From positions 1 to 7,888 of the forward strand of contig OMSN01000067.1 of the NCBI GenBank assembly GCA_900313765.1: 7,888 nt of DNA, written 5' to 3'. The stretch comes from an uncultured Eubacteriales bacterium (GTDB lineage: Bacteria > Bacillota > Clostridia > Lachnospirales > Lachnospiraceae). Positions 1 through 6,427 of this stretch are shown one piece after another. The notes below the pieces were generated by a model that searched no databases, was not told where the DNA came from, and saw only the letters and a list, made by a program, of their open reading frames with translations. Each line of letters starts with the position of its first letter. Position 1 is the stretch's first letter. A program made the position numbers and the translations under genes.

Positions 1-358
1 TGCTTCCCCTGCACAGGAGCTGCAGATCAAGGAGAAGGAGGGGGAGCGCCTCCTTCGCGAGATCGGGAAGTATGACCGGTCAGCGGACACCTATGTCATC
101 GCCCTGGCCATCGACGGCAGACCCTATGATTCGGTAGGTTTCTCAAAGCACCTCGAGAGTCTGCAGGTAAATGGGTACAGCCATATTCTCTTTGTGATCG
201 GCGGTTCGCTTGGCCTGTCAGACGCTGTGCTCAGGAGAGCCGACGAGAAGCTCTCATTTTCAGCCATGACTTTTCCGCACCAGATGATGCGTGTCATTCT
301 GCTGGAACAGATCTACCGTGCACAGCGCATCACACGTGGAGAACCGTATCATAAATGA
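1..358 (+). CDS. rlmH: RlmH, 23S rRNA pseudouridine-1915 N3-methyltransferase (3' part)
   Basis: The reading frame enters from the left edge (first full codon at base 2) and stops with TGA at 356-358, giving 118 residues. The family is usually about 159 residues, so roughly the first 40 are missing. RlmH is a SPOUT-class enzyme that uses S-adenosylmethionine to methylate N3 of pseudouridine 1915 in helix 69 of 23S rRNA, acting on assembled 70S ribosomes. Visible family signatures are IGGSLGLS (visible residues 66-73), part of the cofactor-binding trefoil knot, then FPHQMMR (91-97), the [11 protein letters not shown] helix, and the C-terminal GEPYHK ending. The intact C-terminus and absence of internal stops suggest a functional gene cut only by the window. 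Its own promoter lies outside the window, and no convincing terminator follows it. Confidence 0.96.
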   Translation, partial: ASPAQELQIKEKEGERLLREIGKYDRSADTYVIALAIDGRPYDSVGFSKHLESLQVNGYSHILFVIGGSLGLSDAVLRRADEKLSFSAMTFPHQMMRVILLEQIYRAQRITRGEPYHK

Positions 359-392
359 GTCCGCGTGCCGGTATAGAAGGATTCTTCAGCCG

Positions 393-421
393 TTGACGGA
401 TGGAGAGGAGTTTTATATAAT
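393..421 (+). promoter_or_regulatory. Housekeeping-sigma promoter for phoH-ybeY
   Basis: TTGACG at 393-398 and TATAAT at 416-421 are separated by exactly 17 bases. This is one mismatch from the full consensus for the main vegetative sigma factor. Transcription would start near 427-430, giving a leader of about 50 bases before the phoH ATG at 478. The leader includes a run of six T at 431-436. I see no clear repressor operator and no CIRCE-type inverted repeat. Confidence 0.85.
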
Positions 422-477
422 ACAATGTGGTTTTTTATGAGATGATAGTCATTTATCTGGTTCTGAAAGGTAACTGA

Positions 478-1521
478 ATGGCACTTGTTGAAAGAGAATT
501 GGAGATCCCGGAACAGCTGCAGAGTCAGGTATTCGGTCAGTTTGACCGGTATCTGAAGACGATCGAGCGGTCTCTGAATGTCACGGTGATCAGCCGGGGC
601 GGAGGACTGAAGATCATTGGCGCAGGAAATGGTCCCGACGGTGCCCGGAAGGTCCTTGAAGATCTGACAAGACTTGCCATGAAGGGTGAGACGATTACAG
701 AACAGATCGTGAATTATGATCTCTCCCTGGCACTGGAACACCATGACGGCGGCGTCTCCCAGATCAATGGCGATATCATCTGTCATACGATCGGTGGCAA
801 GCCGGTCAGCCCCAAGACCTACGGCCAGAAGGAATATGTAGATGCCATCCGGAACCACATGATCACATTCGGGATCGGCCCTGCCGGAACGGGCAAGACC
901 TATCTTGCCATGGCGATGGCGATTACTGCATTCAGGAATGAGGAAGTGTCCAGGATCATCATGACCAGGCCTGCCATAGAAGCCGGAGAGAAACTGGGTT
1001 TCCTTCCCGGTGACCTGCAGAGCAAGGTGGATCCGTATCTTCGACCGCTCTACGATGCCCTCTATCAGATCATGGGACCGGAGAGTTACGCCAAGAATTC
1101 CGAGAAGGGTGCGATCGAGGTTGCACCGCTCGCATATATGCGCGGCCGCACGCTTGACAATGCGTTCATCATCCTGGATGAAGCGCAGAACACCACCCCG
1201 GCTCAGATGAAGATGTTCCTGACCCGTATCGGTTTCGGCTCCAGAGTGATCATCACCGGAGACCTGACACAGAAGGACCTTCCCTTTGATTCCCGGAGCG
1301 GTCTTGAGGTTGCAGTCGATGTACTGCGCAAGATCGATGACATTGCATTCTGCACGCTGACCAGCAAGGACGTTGTAAGGCATCCGCTGGTGCAGAAGAT
1401 CGTGCAGGCTTACGAGGTGTACGAACAGAGACATCATGACGCTGAATTACGAAAACGAGACAGACACGCTTCTGGACCTTCAGCCAGAGAGCGAAGAAAC
1501 ACTGGCAGAGAGAGTCATTGA
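478..1521 (+). CDS. phoH: PhoH-family (YbeZ/PhoL-type) ATPase
   Basis: This is a 347-residue protein, close to the family norm. An N-terminal KH-like region (about residues 30-65, with RGGGLKIIGA) is followed by the PhoH P-loop NTPase domain. Walker A is GPAGTGKT (134-141), Walker B is IILDEAQN (231-238), and ITGD lies at 259-262. The TRPAIEAGEKLGFLPGD block (163-179) is typical of the family. PhoH proteins bind and hydrolyse ATP, are linked to RNA metabolism, and often sit beside ybeY, whose product they are thought to assist in rRNA processing; the exact role is unsettled. The start is supported by AAAGG at 466-470, seven bases upstream of the ATG, and by the strong promoter at 393-421. The oddity is the C-terminus: the last 28 residues are basic (rich in R, K and H) and are encoded inside the start of ybeY in another frame. 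Confidence 0.95.
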   Translation: MALVERELEIPEQLQSQVFGQFDRYLKTIERSLNVTVISRGGGLKIIGAGNGPDGARKVLEDLTRLAMKGETITEQIVNYDLSLALEHHDGGVSQINGDIICHTIGGKPVSPKTYGQKEYVDAIRNHMITFGIGPAGTGKTYLAMAMAITAFRNEEVSRIIMTRPAIEAGEKLGFLPGDLQSKVDPYLRPLYDALYQIMGPESYAKNSEKGAIEVAPLAYMRGRTLDNAFIILDEAQNTTPAQMKMFLTRIGFGSRVIITGDLTQKDLPFDSRSGLEVAVDVLRKIDDIAFCTLTSKDVVRHPLVQKIVQAYEVYEQRHHDAELRKRDRHASGPSARERRNTGRESH

Positions 1522-1942
1522 GGCAGGACTGGAGGATGTGGACTGTCCTTATGACGCGCAGGTCAGCCTCCTCATCACGGATGATGAGGGGATCCGGGAA
1601 CTGAACCGTCAGTTCCGTGGAATCGATGCACCTACCGATGTGCTCTCATTTCCGCTGCAGGAGTACCCGGCGCCGGGTGATTTCTCCCAGATCAATGAAG
1701 AAGGCAGCGATGAATTCGATCCGGATTCAGGCGAGCTTCTGCTGGGGGATATCGTGATCAACGCAGACCGGGTGATCGAACAGGCCCAGGAGTACGGGCA
1801 CAGCCAGAGAAGAGAATATGCATTCCTGATCGCTCACAGTATCCTTCATCTGACCGGGTATGACCACATGGAAGACGAAGAGAGAGAGCAGATGGAAGAG
1901 CGCCAGAGAAGCATCATGGAAAAAGTGGGGATCAGGCGCTGA
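1436..1942 (+). CDS. ybeY: YbeY, endoribonuclease / rRNA maturation factor
   Basis: This 168-residue protein has the UPF0054 signature HSILHLTGYDH (residues 134-144), in which H134, H138 and H144 would bind the catalytic metal. The conserved R61 and PTDVLSFP (66-73) and the LLGDIVI strand (102-108) are present. YbeY is a single-strand-specific metal-dependent RNase involved in 16S rRNA 3'-end maturation and 70S quality control. An acidic insert at about residues 85-100 resembles what clostridial members carry. The ATG at 1436 lies inside phoH and the frames overlap by 86 bases. Upstream Shine-Dalgarno matches are poor (GAGG at 1414-1417 is 18 bases away), so translation may depend on ribosomes arriving from phoH. 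No later ATG fits the family N-terminus, so I keep 1436. Confidence 0.95.
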   Translation: MTLNYENETDTLLDLQPESEETLAERVIEAGLEDVDCPYDAQVSLLITDDEGIRELNRQFRGIDAPTDVLSFPLQEYPAPGDFSQINEEGSDEFDPDSGELLLGDIVINADRVIEQAQEYGHSQRREYAFLIAHSILHLTGYDHMEDEEREQMEERQRSIMEKVGIRR

Positions 1943-1954
1943 CAGACAGATCCT

Positions 1955-1972
1955 GAAAGCCGTATGGCTTTT
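1955..1972 (+). terminator. Weak hairpin after ybeY (possible terminator)
   Basis: AAAGCC (1956-1961) and GGCTTT (1966-1971) form a six-pair stem with a GTAT loop, extendable by one G-U pair. It starts 13 bases after the ybeY stop. Only four T follow the GC part and most are inside the stem, so termination would be weak or partial. It may be only a processing or 3'-stabilising element. Confidence 0.3.
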
Positions 1973-1993
1973 GAGATAAAAGGAGTATTAAGT

Positions 1994-2019
1994 AACCCAG
2001 GGGTTGGGCGCATATGCCC
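1994..2019 (+). promoter_or_regulatory. Structured leader just upstream of the DUF3048 gene's ribosome site
   Basis: AACC (1994-1997) can pair with GGTT (2002-2005) around a CAGG loop. Directly abutting it, GGGC (2006-2009) pairs with GCCC (2016-2019), extendable by one G-U pair. The second stem ends two bases before the AAAGGAG ribosome site. The GGG at 2006-2008 could instead pair with CCC at 1996-1998, extended by A1999-T2005, so two alternative folds exist. Stems are short; a 5' stabiliser is the simplest reading, and no known riboswitch class is recognised. Confidence 0.3.
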
Positions 2020-2021
2020 TG

Positions 2022-2028
2022 AAAGGAG
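2022..2028 (+). promoter_or_regulatory. Strong ribosome binding site fixing the DUF3048 start
   Basis: AAAGGAG is a near-perfect Shine-Dalgarno match placed seven bases before the ATG at 2036. The frame is open upstream to an ATG at 1964, but that start lacks a ribosome site and would put 24 residues in front of the signal peptide. This site therefore decides the start at 2036. Confidence 0.85.
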
Positions 2029-2035
2029 TGACACT

Positions 2036-3184
2036 ATGAAGATGAAGAGAGTTATCGCAGGCATTGCAGCCGCTCTGATGGCTGTGTCTGCACTGGGAAC
2101 TGCTGTAATGGCAGAAGAAGGTGATACCTGTAAGAGCTATCTTACCGGTGAGACCGTACCGACCTCGATCGGACGTACAAGACCGGTGGGTCTGATGATC
2201 GAGAATGACTCGGATGCTGTACAGTGGCAGCGCGGAACCAGCTACGCAAGCATCATGTATGAGGCTATGGTAGAAGGTGCCATAACCCGTATGGAAGGCC
2301 TCTTTGAGGACTACCAGGGTGCTTCCATGATCATGCCGATCCGTTCCTGCAGACCGTATTATGTTTATTTTGCACGTGAGTTCAATGCGCATTATGGACA
2401 CTACGGCCAGGTTATCTATGCAGTTCCGATCCTGCAGCTTCCGACCACAGATGATATCGCAGGTATCCCCTATGGTGAGAGCGGACAGGACTACGTGCTG
2501 CATGATGGCAGCTCTGCATACATCAGAGACCATGAAGGCGTTACCGGTATCTACACCAACTATGATCTGATCAATCAGGAGATCCAGGAATCCGGATGGA
2601 GCACCCAGTATTCTTCCGGTTATAACGGACATTACAATTTCGCAGAGGATGGACAGGAAGTCAATCTTGAGAACGGACAGATCGCCAAGGTCGTTCTTCC
2701 CGGATTCGTCTATAACCATCCGAGATTCGACTACAACGAGTCTGACAAGCTGTACTATCGTTCCGAATTCGGTTCCGCACAGGTTGACGGTCTGAACGGA
2801 CAGCAGCTGTGCTACAAGAACATCATCATCCAGATGTGCCCGTCCACCATGTTTGACGATCATTATCTGTGGACCGATCCGGTAAACGGTAATGAAGGCG
2901 GAACCGGCTGGTTCATCACCAACGGCCGTGCAGAGCAGATCACATGGAAGAAAGAAAACTGGAGTGCAGACGATCCGATCGAAACTACCATTTCTTCCGC
3001 TAATGTTTCATTTGACGTACGTGAGTGTGACTTCAATGTAACACGCTACTATGACATGAACGGCAATGAGATCACCCTGAACCAGGGCAAGACCTTCGTT
3101 GAGATCGTGCGCAATCAGGATGCTTCCAAGGTCGTCATCTCCGACGATCCGTCCATCGATACCTATATCATTGACGGACTTTGA
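2036..3184 (+). CDS. Secreted DUF3048 (YerB-like) protein
   Basis: The 382-residue product starts with a classic signal peptide: MKMKR, a hydrophobic stretch at residues 6-24, and a likely signal peptidase I cut after VMA (residue 26). There is no lipobox. The N-terminal DUF3048 domain (about 32-170) begins with CKSYLTG, matching the family's C-x-LTG opening, and continues with RPVGLMIEN (49-57), SIMYEAMVEGAITR (72-85) and MPIRSCRPYY (100-109). The C-terminal DUF3048 domain (about 240-360) has YYRSEFGSAQVDG (240-252), NIIIQM (262-267), ITWKK (302-306) and TRYYDMNGNEI (336-346). The mature protein holds five cysteines. The molecular function of DUF3048 proteins is not established; B. subtilis YerB is a predicted lipoprotein. 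Here the protein should act outside the membrane. All 15 arginine codons are CGT, CGC or AGA, unlike AGG-rich mutS nearby, which hints at high expression. It lies just before a lipid flippase gene. Confidence 0.9.
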   Translation: MKMKRVIAGIAAALMAVSALGTAVMAEEGDTCKSYLTGETVPTSIGRTRPVGLMIENDSDAVQWQRGTSYASIMYEAMVEGAITRMEGLFEDYQGASMIMPIRSCRPYYVYFAREFNAHYGHYGQVIYAVPILQLPTTDDIAGIPYGESGQDYVLHDGSSAYIRDHEGVTGIYTNYDLINQEIQESGWSTQYSSGYNGHYNFAEDGQEVNLENGQIAKVVLPGFVYNHPRFDYNESDKLYYRSEFGSAQVDGLNGQQLCYKNIIIQMCPSTMFDDHYLWTDPVNGNEGGTGWFITNGRAEQITWKKENWSADDPIETTISSANVSFDVRECDFNVTRYYDMNGNEITLNQGKTFVEIVRNQDASKVVISDDPSIDTYIIDGL

Positions 3185-3213
3185 TCCACAGCGCTGATGC
3201 AGAATTGATTGAG

Positions 3214-3234
3214 TGCCCGGCTTAATGCCGGGCA
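3214..3234 (+). terminator. GC-rich hairpin after the DUF3048 gene
   Basis: TGCCCGGC (3214-3221) pairs perfectly with GCCGGGCA (3227-3234) around a TTAAT loop, an eight-pair stem 29 bases after the stop. The following bases (GTCATTGG) are not a U-tract, so it is not a textbook intrinsic terminator in either direction. It may attenuate read-through into the flippase gene or protect the upstream message from 3' exonucleases. No separate promoter is obvious between it and the flippase start. Confidence 0.5.
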
Positions 3235-3253
3235 GTCATTGGTAGTATGAAGA

Positions 3254-3258
3254 AGAGG
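3254..3258 (+). promoter_or_regulatory. Ribosome binding site supporting a TTG start
   Basis: AGAGG lies eight bases before TTG at 3267. The ATG at 3247 is in another frame, and the first in-frame ATG downstream lies after two membrane segments. This site therefore supports the TTG codon as the flippase start. Confidence 0.65.
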
Positions 3259-3266
3259 TTAGACAA

Positions 3267-4946
3267 TTGGCAGATCAGAGAGACAGAATAAATAGTGGTG
3301 AATCCACCGCGAAGAACGTTCTGGTACAGGGAACGATTCTCGCGGGCGCTTCCATTATTGCCAAAGTCATAGGCCTGATCTATCGTATCCCCCTGTACAA
3401 TATTCTGGGGGATGTCGGCAACAGTTATTATTCAACTGCAAATGAGATCTATTCCATCATTCTTATGATCTCTTCGTTCAGCCTGCCCCTTGCGGTGTCC
3501 AGGCTGATGAGTGAGCGCATACAGAAGGGTGAGATGCGCAACGCGAACAAGGTCTTCCTGTGCGCGATGCGCTTTGCTGTCATATCCGGCGGTCTTCTCG
3601 CACTGATCACGTATTTGTTTTCCGGTATCCTGACCAAGCAGATCATGAATCTGGAATATGCCAAGTACGGTCTGAGAGTGCTTGCGCCGGCCATTCTTAT
3701 TTTCGCCATAACCGGTACATTCCGCGGTTTCTTCCAGGGCTTCTCCAACATGGTCCCGACCGCGATCTCCCAGGTCATCGAGCAGATCATCAATGCTGCC
3801 GTATCCCTGTGGGGCGCATGGGTCCTGTATGATTATGGGATGACTCTGGTCGCAGACGGCGCAGATGAACTTGTGGCACCCGGATGGGGTGCTGCCGGCG
3901 CTACCTTCGGTACCGTTGCGTCCGTAACCATCGCGCTGCTGTTCATGATGTACCTCTACTCCAGGTTCTCGCGCAGATTCCGCCATGCGATCCGCAAAGA
4001 CCATACAGGAAAGAGAGAATCCTCCAGGTTTATTTACCGCCTGCTGATCCTCACGATCCTTCCGATCATCCTGTCTACTCTGATCTATAACATCTCCAAT
4101 GTACTGGACCAGGGGATCTTCAATGCGATCCTGAAGACGCAGAACTATACGGAAAAACAATATGCAACGATCTGGGGTATCTACTCGGGAAGATTCCGTG
4201 TCCTGATGAATGTCCCGCTGTCCCTTGCTTCTTCGCTCGGGCCTGCGGTAGTGCCTTCTCTGACAGCTGCTGTCGCTGCGCGTGACAAGAATGCTGCAGT
4301 GAGAACGGTCCATTCCTCGACACGTTATACGATGATCATCACGATTCCCTGCGCTCTGGGCATGGCTGCACTCGGCCGTCCTATCACGCAGATGCTGTTC
4401 CACCCGCAGAATGGACTGGATCTGTCCGCCGGTATCATGCAGGCCGGAGCCCTTGTGATCATCTTCTATTCACTCAGTACACTGACAACAGCGATCCTTC
4501 AGGGTCTGGGCAAGCTCAGAGAGCCGCTGATCCACTGCGCGATCGCGCTGGTGATCCATGTGATTGCTCTGTTTGTGATGCTGCGTTACATGAATCTCAA
4601 CATCTATTCCGTGCTGTATTCCAATATCATCTTCGCTCTGGTGGTATGCATCCTGAATGCGCTGTCCATCCGAAGATACATATTCTACCAGCAGGAATAC
4701 AGGAAGACCTTTATCGTTCCGGCCATTTCTTCCATCATTATGGCATTCGGCGCTTATGCGGTCTGGTATGTGCTGCATCTTGTGCTGGGCAATTCGATCT
4801 CCACTGTTCTGGCGATCATTGCCGGAATGATCATCTATGCGATTGCTCTGGTTGTGTTTAAGGGTCTGACAAGAGAAGAGATGATGAAACTTCCGAAGGG
4901 CTATCTGATTGCCCGTCTGTTTACACGATTAGGATTACTTCACTGA
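3267..4946 (+). CDS. MurJ-like polysaccharide/lipid flippase (YtgP/SpoVB family)
   Basis: This 559-residue polytopic membrane protein has about 14 hydrophobic segments by eye, roughly at 18-40, 57-80, 98-122, 136-152, 165-190, 207-231, 258-280, 318-336, 354-372, 388-412, 422-440, 448-466, 484-504 and 511-531. Family signatures include KVIGLIYRIPLYNILG (33-48) in the first segment and TFRGFFQGFSNMVPTAISQ (151-169). The MOP/MATE-like superfamily members of this type include B. subtilis YtgP (MurJ), which flips lipid II, and SpoVB, needed for spore cortex; they are hard to tell apart by sequence alone. The likely job is moving an undecaprenyl-linked envelope precursor across the membrane. Translation starts at TTG with AGAGG upstream, and the stop TGA shares its A with the miaB ATG, implying one transcript and coupled translation. 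The length is near the roughly 540-residue family norm. Confidence 0.88.
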   Translation: MADQRDRINSGESTAKNVLVQGTILAGASIIAKVIGLIYRIPLYNILGDVGNSYYSTANEIYSIILMISSFSLPLAVSRLMSERIQKGEMRNANKVFLCAMRFAVISGGLLALITYLFSGILTKQIMNLEYAKYGLRVLAPAILIFAITGTFRGFFQGFSNMVPTAISQVIEQIINAAVSLWGAWVLYDYGMTLVADGADELVAPGWGAAGATFGTVASVTIALLFMMYLYSRFSRRFRHAIRKDHTGKRESSRFIYRLLILTILPIILSTLIYNISNVLDQGIFNAILKTQNYTEKQYATIWGIYSGRFRVLMNVPLSLASSLGPAVVPSLTAAVAARDKNAAVRTVHSSTRYTMIITIPCALGMAALGRPITQMLFHPQNGLDLSAGIMQAGALVIIFYSLSTLTTAILQGLGKLREPLIHCAIALVIHVIALFVMLRYMNLNIYSVLYSNIIFALVVCILNALSIRRYIFYQQEYRKTFIVPAISSIIMAFGAYAVWYVLHLVLGNSISTVLAIIAGMIIYAIALVVFKGLTREEMMKLPKGYLIARLFTRLGLLH

Positions 4947-6424
4947 TGATACGTAATACTGCAGTTTTTGAATCTGAAGAGTTCCGCCAGATGCTGACTC
5001 TGGCACAGACCATGGAAGAGCCGCCCCAGCAGGACGGCTCTCTTCGACAGGCATGGTTTATCAGCCGTGCCCATGAGCTGGTCAGTGAGAAGGAGAAGCA
5101 GCTGGGAAGAAAACTGACTGCCTGCGTTGTGACGTTCGGCTGTCAGATGAATGAGAGAGATTCCGAGAAGCTCCGCGGGATCCTGCGCCTTGCAGGATAC
5201 GAAGAGAGTGAATCGGAGGATGCGGATTTTGTTCTCTACAATACCTGTACCGTGCGGGAGAATGCCAATGTCAGAGTCTATGGAAGACTGGGAGCGCTCT
5301 CTGTATACCGCAGGAAGAATCCGGAGATGGTCATCGGTCTGTGCGGCTGCATGATGCAGGAGAAGGATGTTGTCGAGAAGATCCGCAGGGATTACAGATA
5401 TGTAAGGCTTGTCTTCGGGACGCACAATCTGCACCGGTTTGCAGAACTGCTGGTCGCGTCTCTGATGTCGGACAGCCCGGTGATCGATGTTGTGGACAAG
5501 GATGACTCCATCGTGGAGAATCTGCCGGCAGAGCGGACGTATCCGTTCAAGAGCGGAGTCAACATCATGTTCGGCTGCAATAATTTCTGTTCCTACTGTA
5601 TCGTTCCTTATGTGCGCGGCAGGGAGAAGAGCAGAGAGCCGAAAGAGATTCTCCGTGAGATCGAGCAGCTGGTGGCGGACGGAGTCGTAGAGGTCATGCT
5701 CCTTGGCCAGAATGTGAATTCTTACGGGAAGGGGCTCTCTGAACCGGTCACGTTTGCCCAGCTGCTGCAGGAAGTCGAGAAGATCGAAGGACTGGAGCGG
5801 ATCCGTTTCATGACTTCCCACCCGAAGGATCTGTCGGATGATCTGATCGAAGTGATGGCGCACTCCCGGAAGATCTGCAGGCATCTGCATCTGCCGGTAC
5901 AGAGCGGATCCTCGCGCCTTCTGAAGATCATGAACCGCCACTATACGAAAGAATCCTATCTGGCTCTCGTAGACCGTCTGAAGGCAGCGATGCCGGATCT
6001 GTCCCTGTCTACCGATATCATTGTCGGATTCCCGGGGGAGACGGAAGAAGATTTCCTGGAGACCATGGATATTGTCAGGCAGGTGGAATATGACTCTGCC
6101 TTCACATTTATTTATTCAAAGAGGACCGGCACGCCTGCTGCCTCGATGCCGGACCAGATCAGTGAAGAAGTCATCAAGGACCGGTTCGACCGTCTCCTGA
6201 AAGAAGTGCAGCGCATCGGAAGGCAGAGATCTTCACGTTTCGAAGGACAGATCCTGCCGGTTCTGGTTGAAGACAGAAACCGCCAGGAGGCAGGACTGAT
6301 GACAGGCCGTACTCCCCACAATCTGGTCGTTCATTTCCCGGGAGACGAAGACCTCGCCGGAAAGATCGTGGATGTCAGGCTGAACGAGGCGCGTGGTTTT
6401 TACTACATGGGAGAAAGAGTATAA
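4946..6424 (+). CDS. miaB: MiaB, tRNA-2-methylthio-N6-dimethylallyladenosine synthase
   Basis: MiaB is a radical-SAM methylthiotransferase that adds the 2-methylthio group to i6A37 of tRNAs reading U-starting codons, using two iron-sulfur clusters. The 492-residue protein has the N-terminal UPF0004 domain with cluster cysteines C66 (TFGCQMNE), C101 (NTCTVRE) and C135 (CGCM). The radical-SAM motif is CNNFCSYC (C211, C215, C218), and the C-terminal TRAM domain covers about 430-491. The VTFGCQMNE motif and NTCTVREN favour MiaB over its relatives MtaB and RimO. A lead-in of some 60 residues before the first domain is common in Firmicute MiaB proteins. The ATG shares one base with the preceding stop (TGATG); a modest AGGA at 4931-4934 is the only ribosome site. 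The dimethylallyl step needs MiaA, which is not in this window. Confidence 0.97.
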   Translation: MIRNTAVFESEEFRQMLTLAQTMEEPPQQDGSLRQAWFISRAHELVSEKEKQLGRKLTACVVTFGCQMNERDSEKLRGILRLAGYEESESEDADFVLYNTCTVRENANVRVYGRLGALSVYRRKNPEMVIGLCGCMMQEKDVVEKIRRDYRYVRLVFGTHNLHRFAELLVASLMSDSPVIDVVDKDDSIVENLPAERTYPFKSGVNIMFGCNNFCSYCIVPYVRGREKSREPKEILREIEQLVADGVVEVMLLGQNVNSYGKGLSEPVTFAQLLQEVEKIEGLERIRFMTSHPKDLSDDLIEVMAHSRKICRHLHLPVQSGSSRLLKIMNRHYTKESYLALVDRLKAAMPDLSLSTDIIVGFPGETEEDFLETMDIVRQVEYDSAFTFIYSKRTGTPAASMPDQISEEVIKDRFDRLLKEVQRIGRQRSSRFEGQILPVLVEDRNRQEAGLMTGRTPHNLVVHFPGDEDLAGKIVDVRLNEARGFYYMGERV

Positions 6425-6427
6425 TTC

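Noticed and set aside
431..436. Run of six T as an intrinsic terminator of rlmH
   Set aside because: No stable GC-rich hairpin lies immediately upstream; the bases just before it are the promoter's -10 region.
349..1437. 362-codon open frame on the - strand opposite phoH
   Set aside because: It lies almost wholly opposite a well-supported conserved gene, matches no family I recognise, and is the kind of antisense frame expected where the sense strand rarely uses codons that read as stops in reverse.
1964..2035. Longer start for the DUF3048 protein at ATG 1964
   Set aside because: It would place 24 residues before a perfect signal peptide and lacks a ribosome site, while AAAGGAG precedes the ATG at 2036.
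1988..2863. 291-codon open frame on the - strand opposite the DUF3048 gene
   Set aside because: Shadow of the sense gene; no recognisable domain and no convincing ribosome site or promoter.
3432..4403. 323-codon open frame on the - strand opposite the flippase
   Set aside because: Very hydrophilic, R/D/H-rich translation, as expected from reading the reverse of a membrane protein; no family match.
4940..5941. 333-codon open frame on the - strand opposite miaB
   Set aside because: The sense strand holds intact MiaB with all six cluster cysteines; the antisense product shows no known motif.
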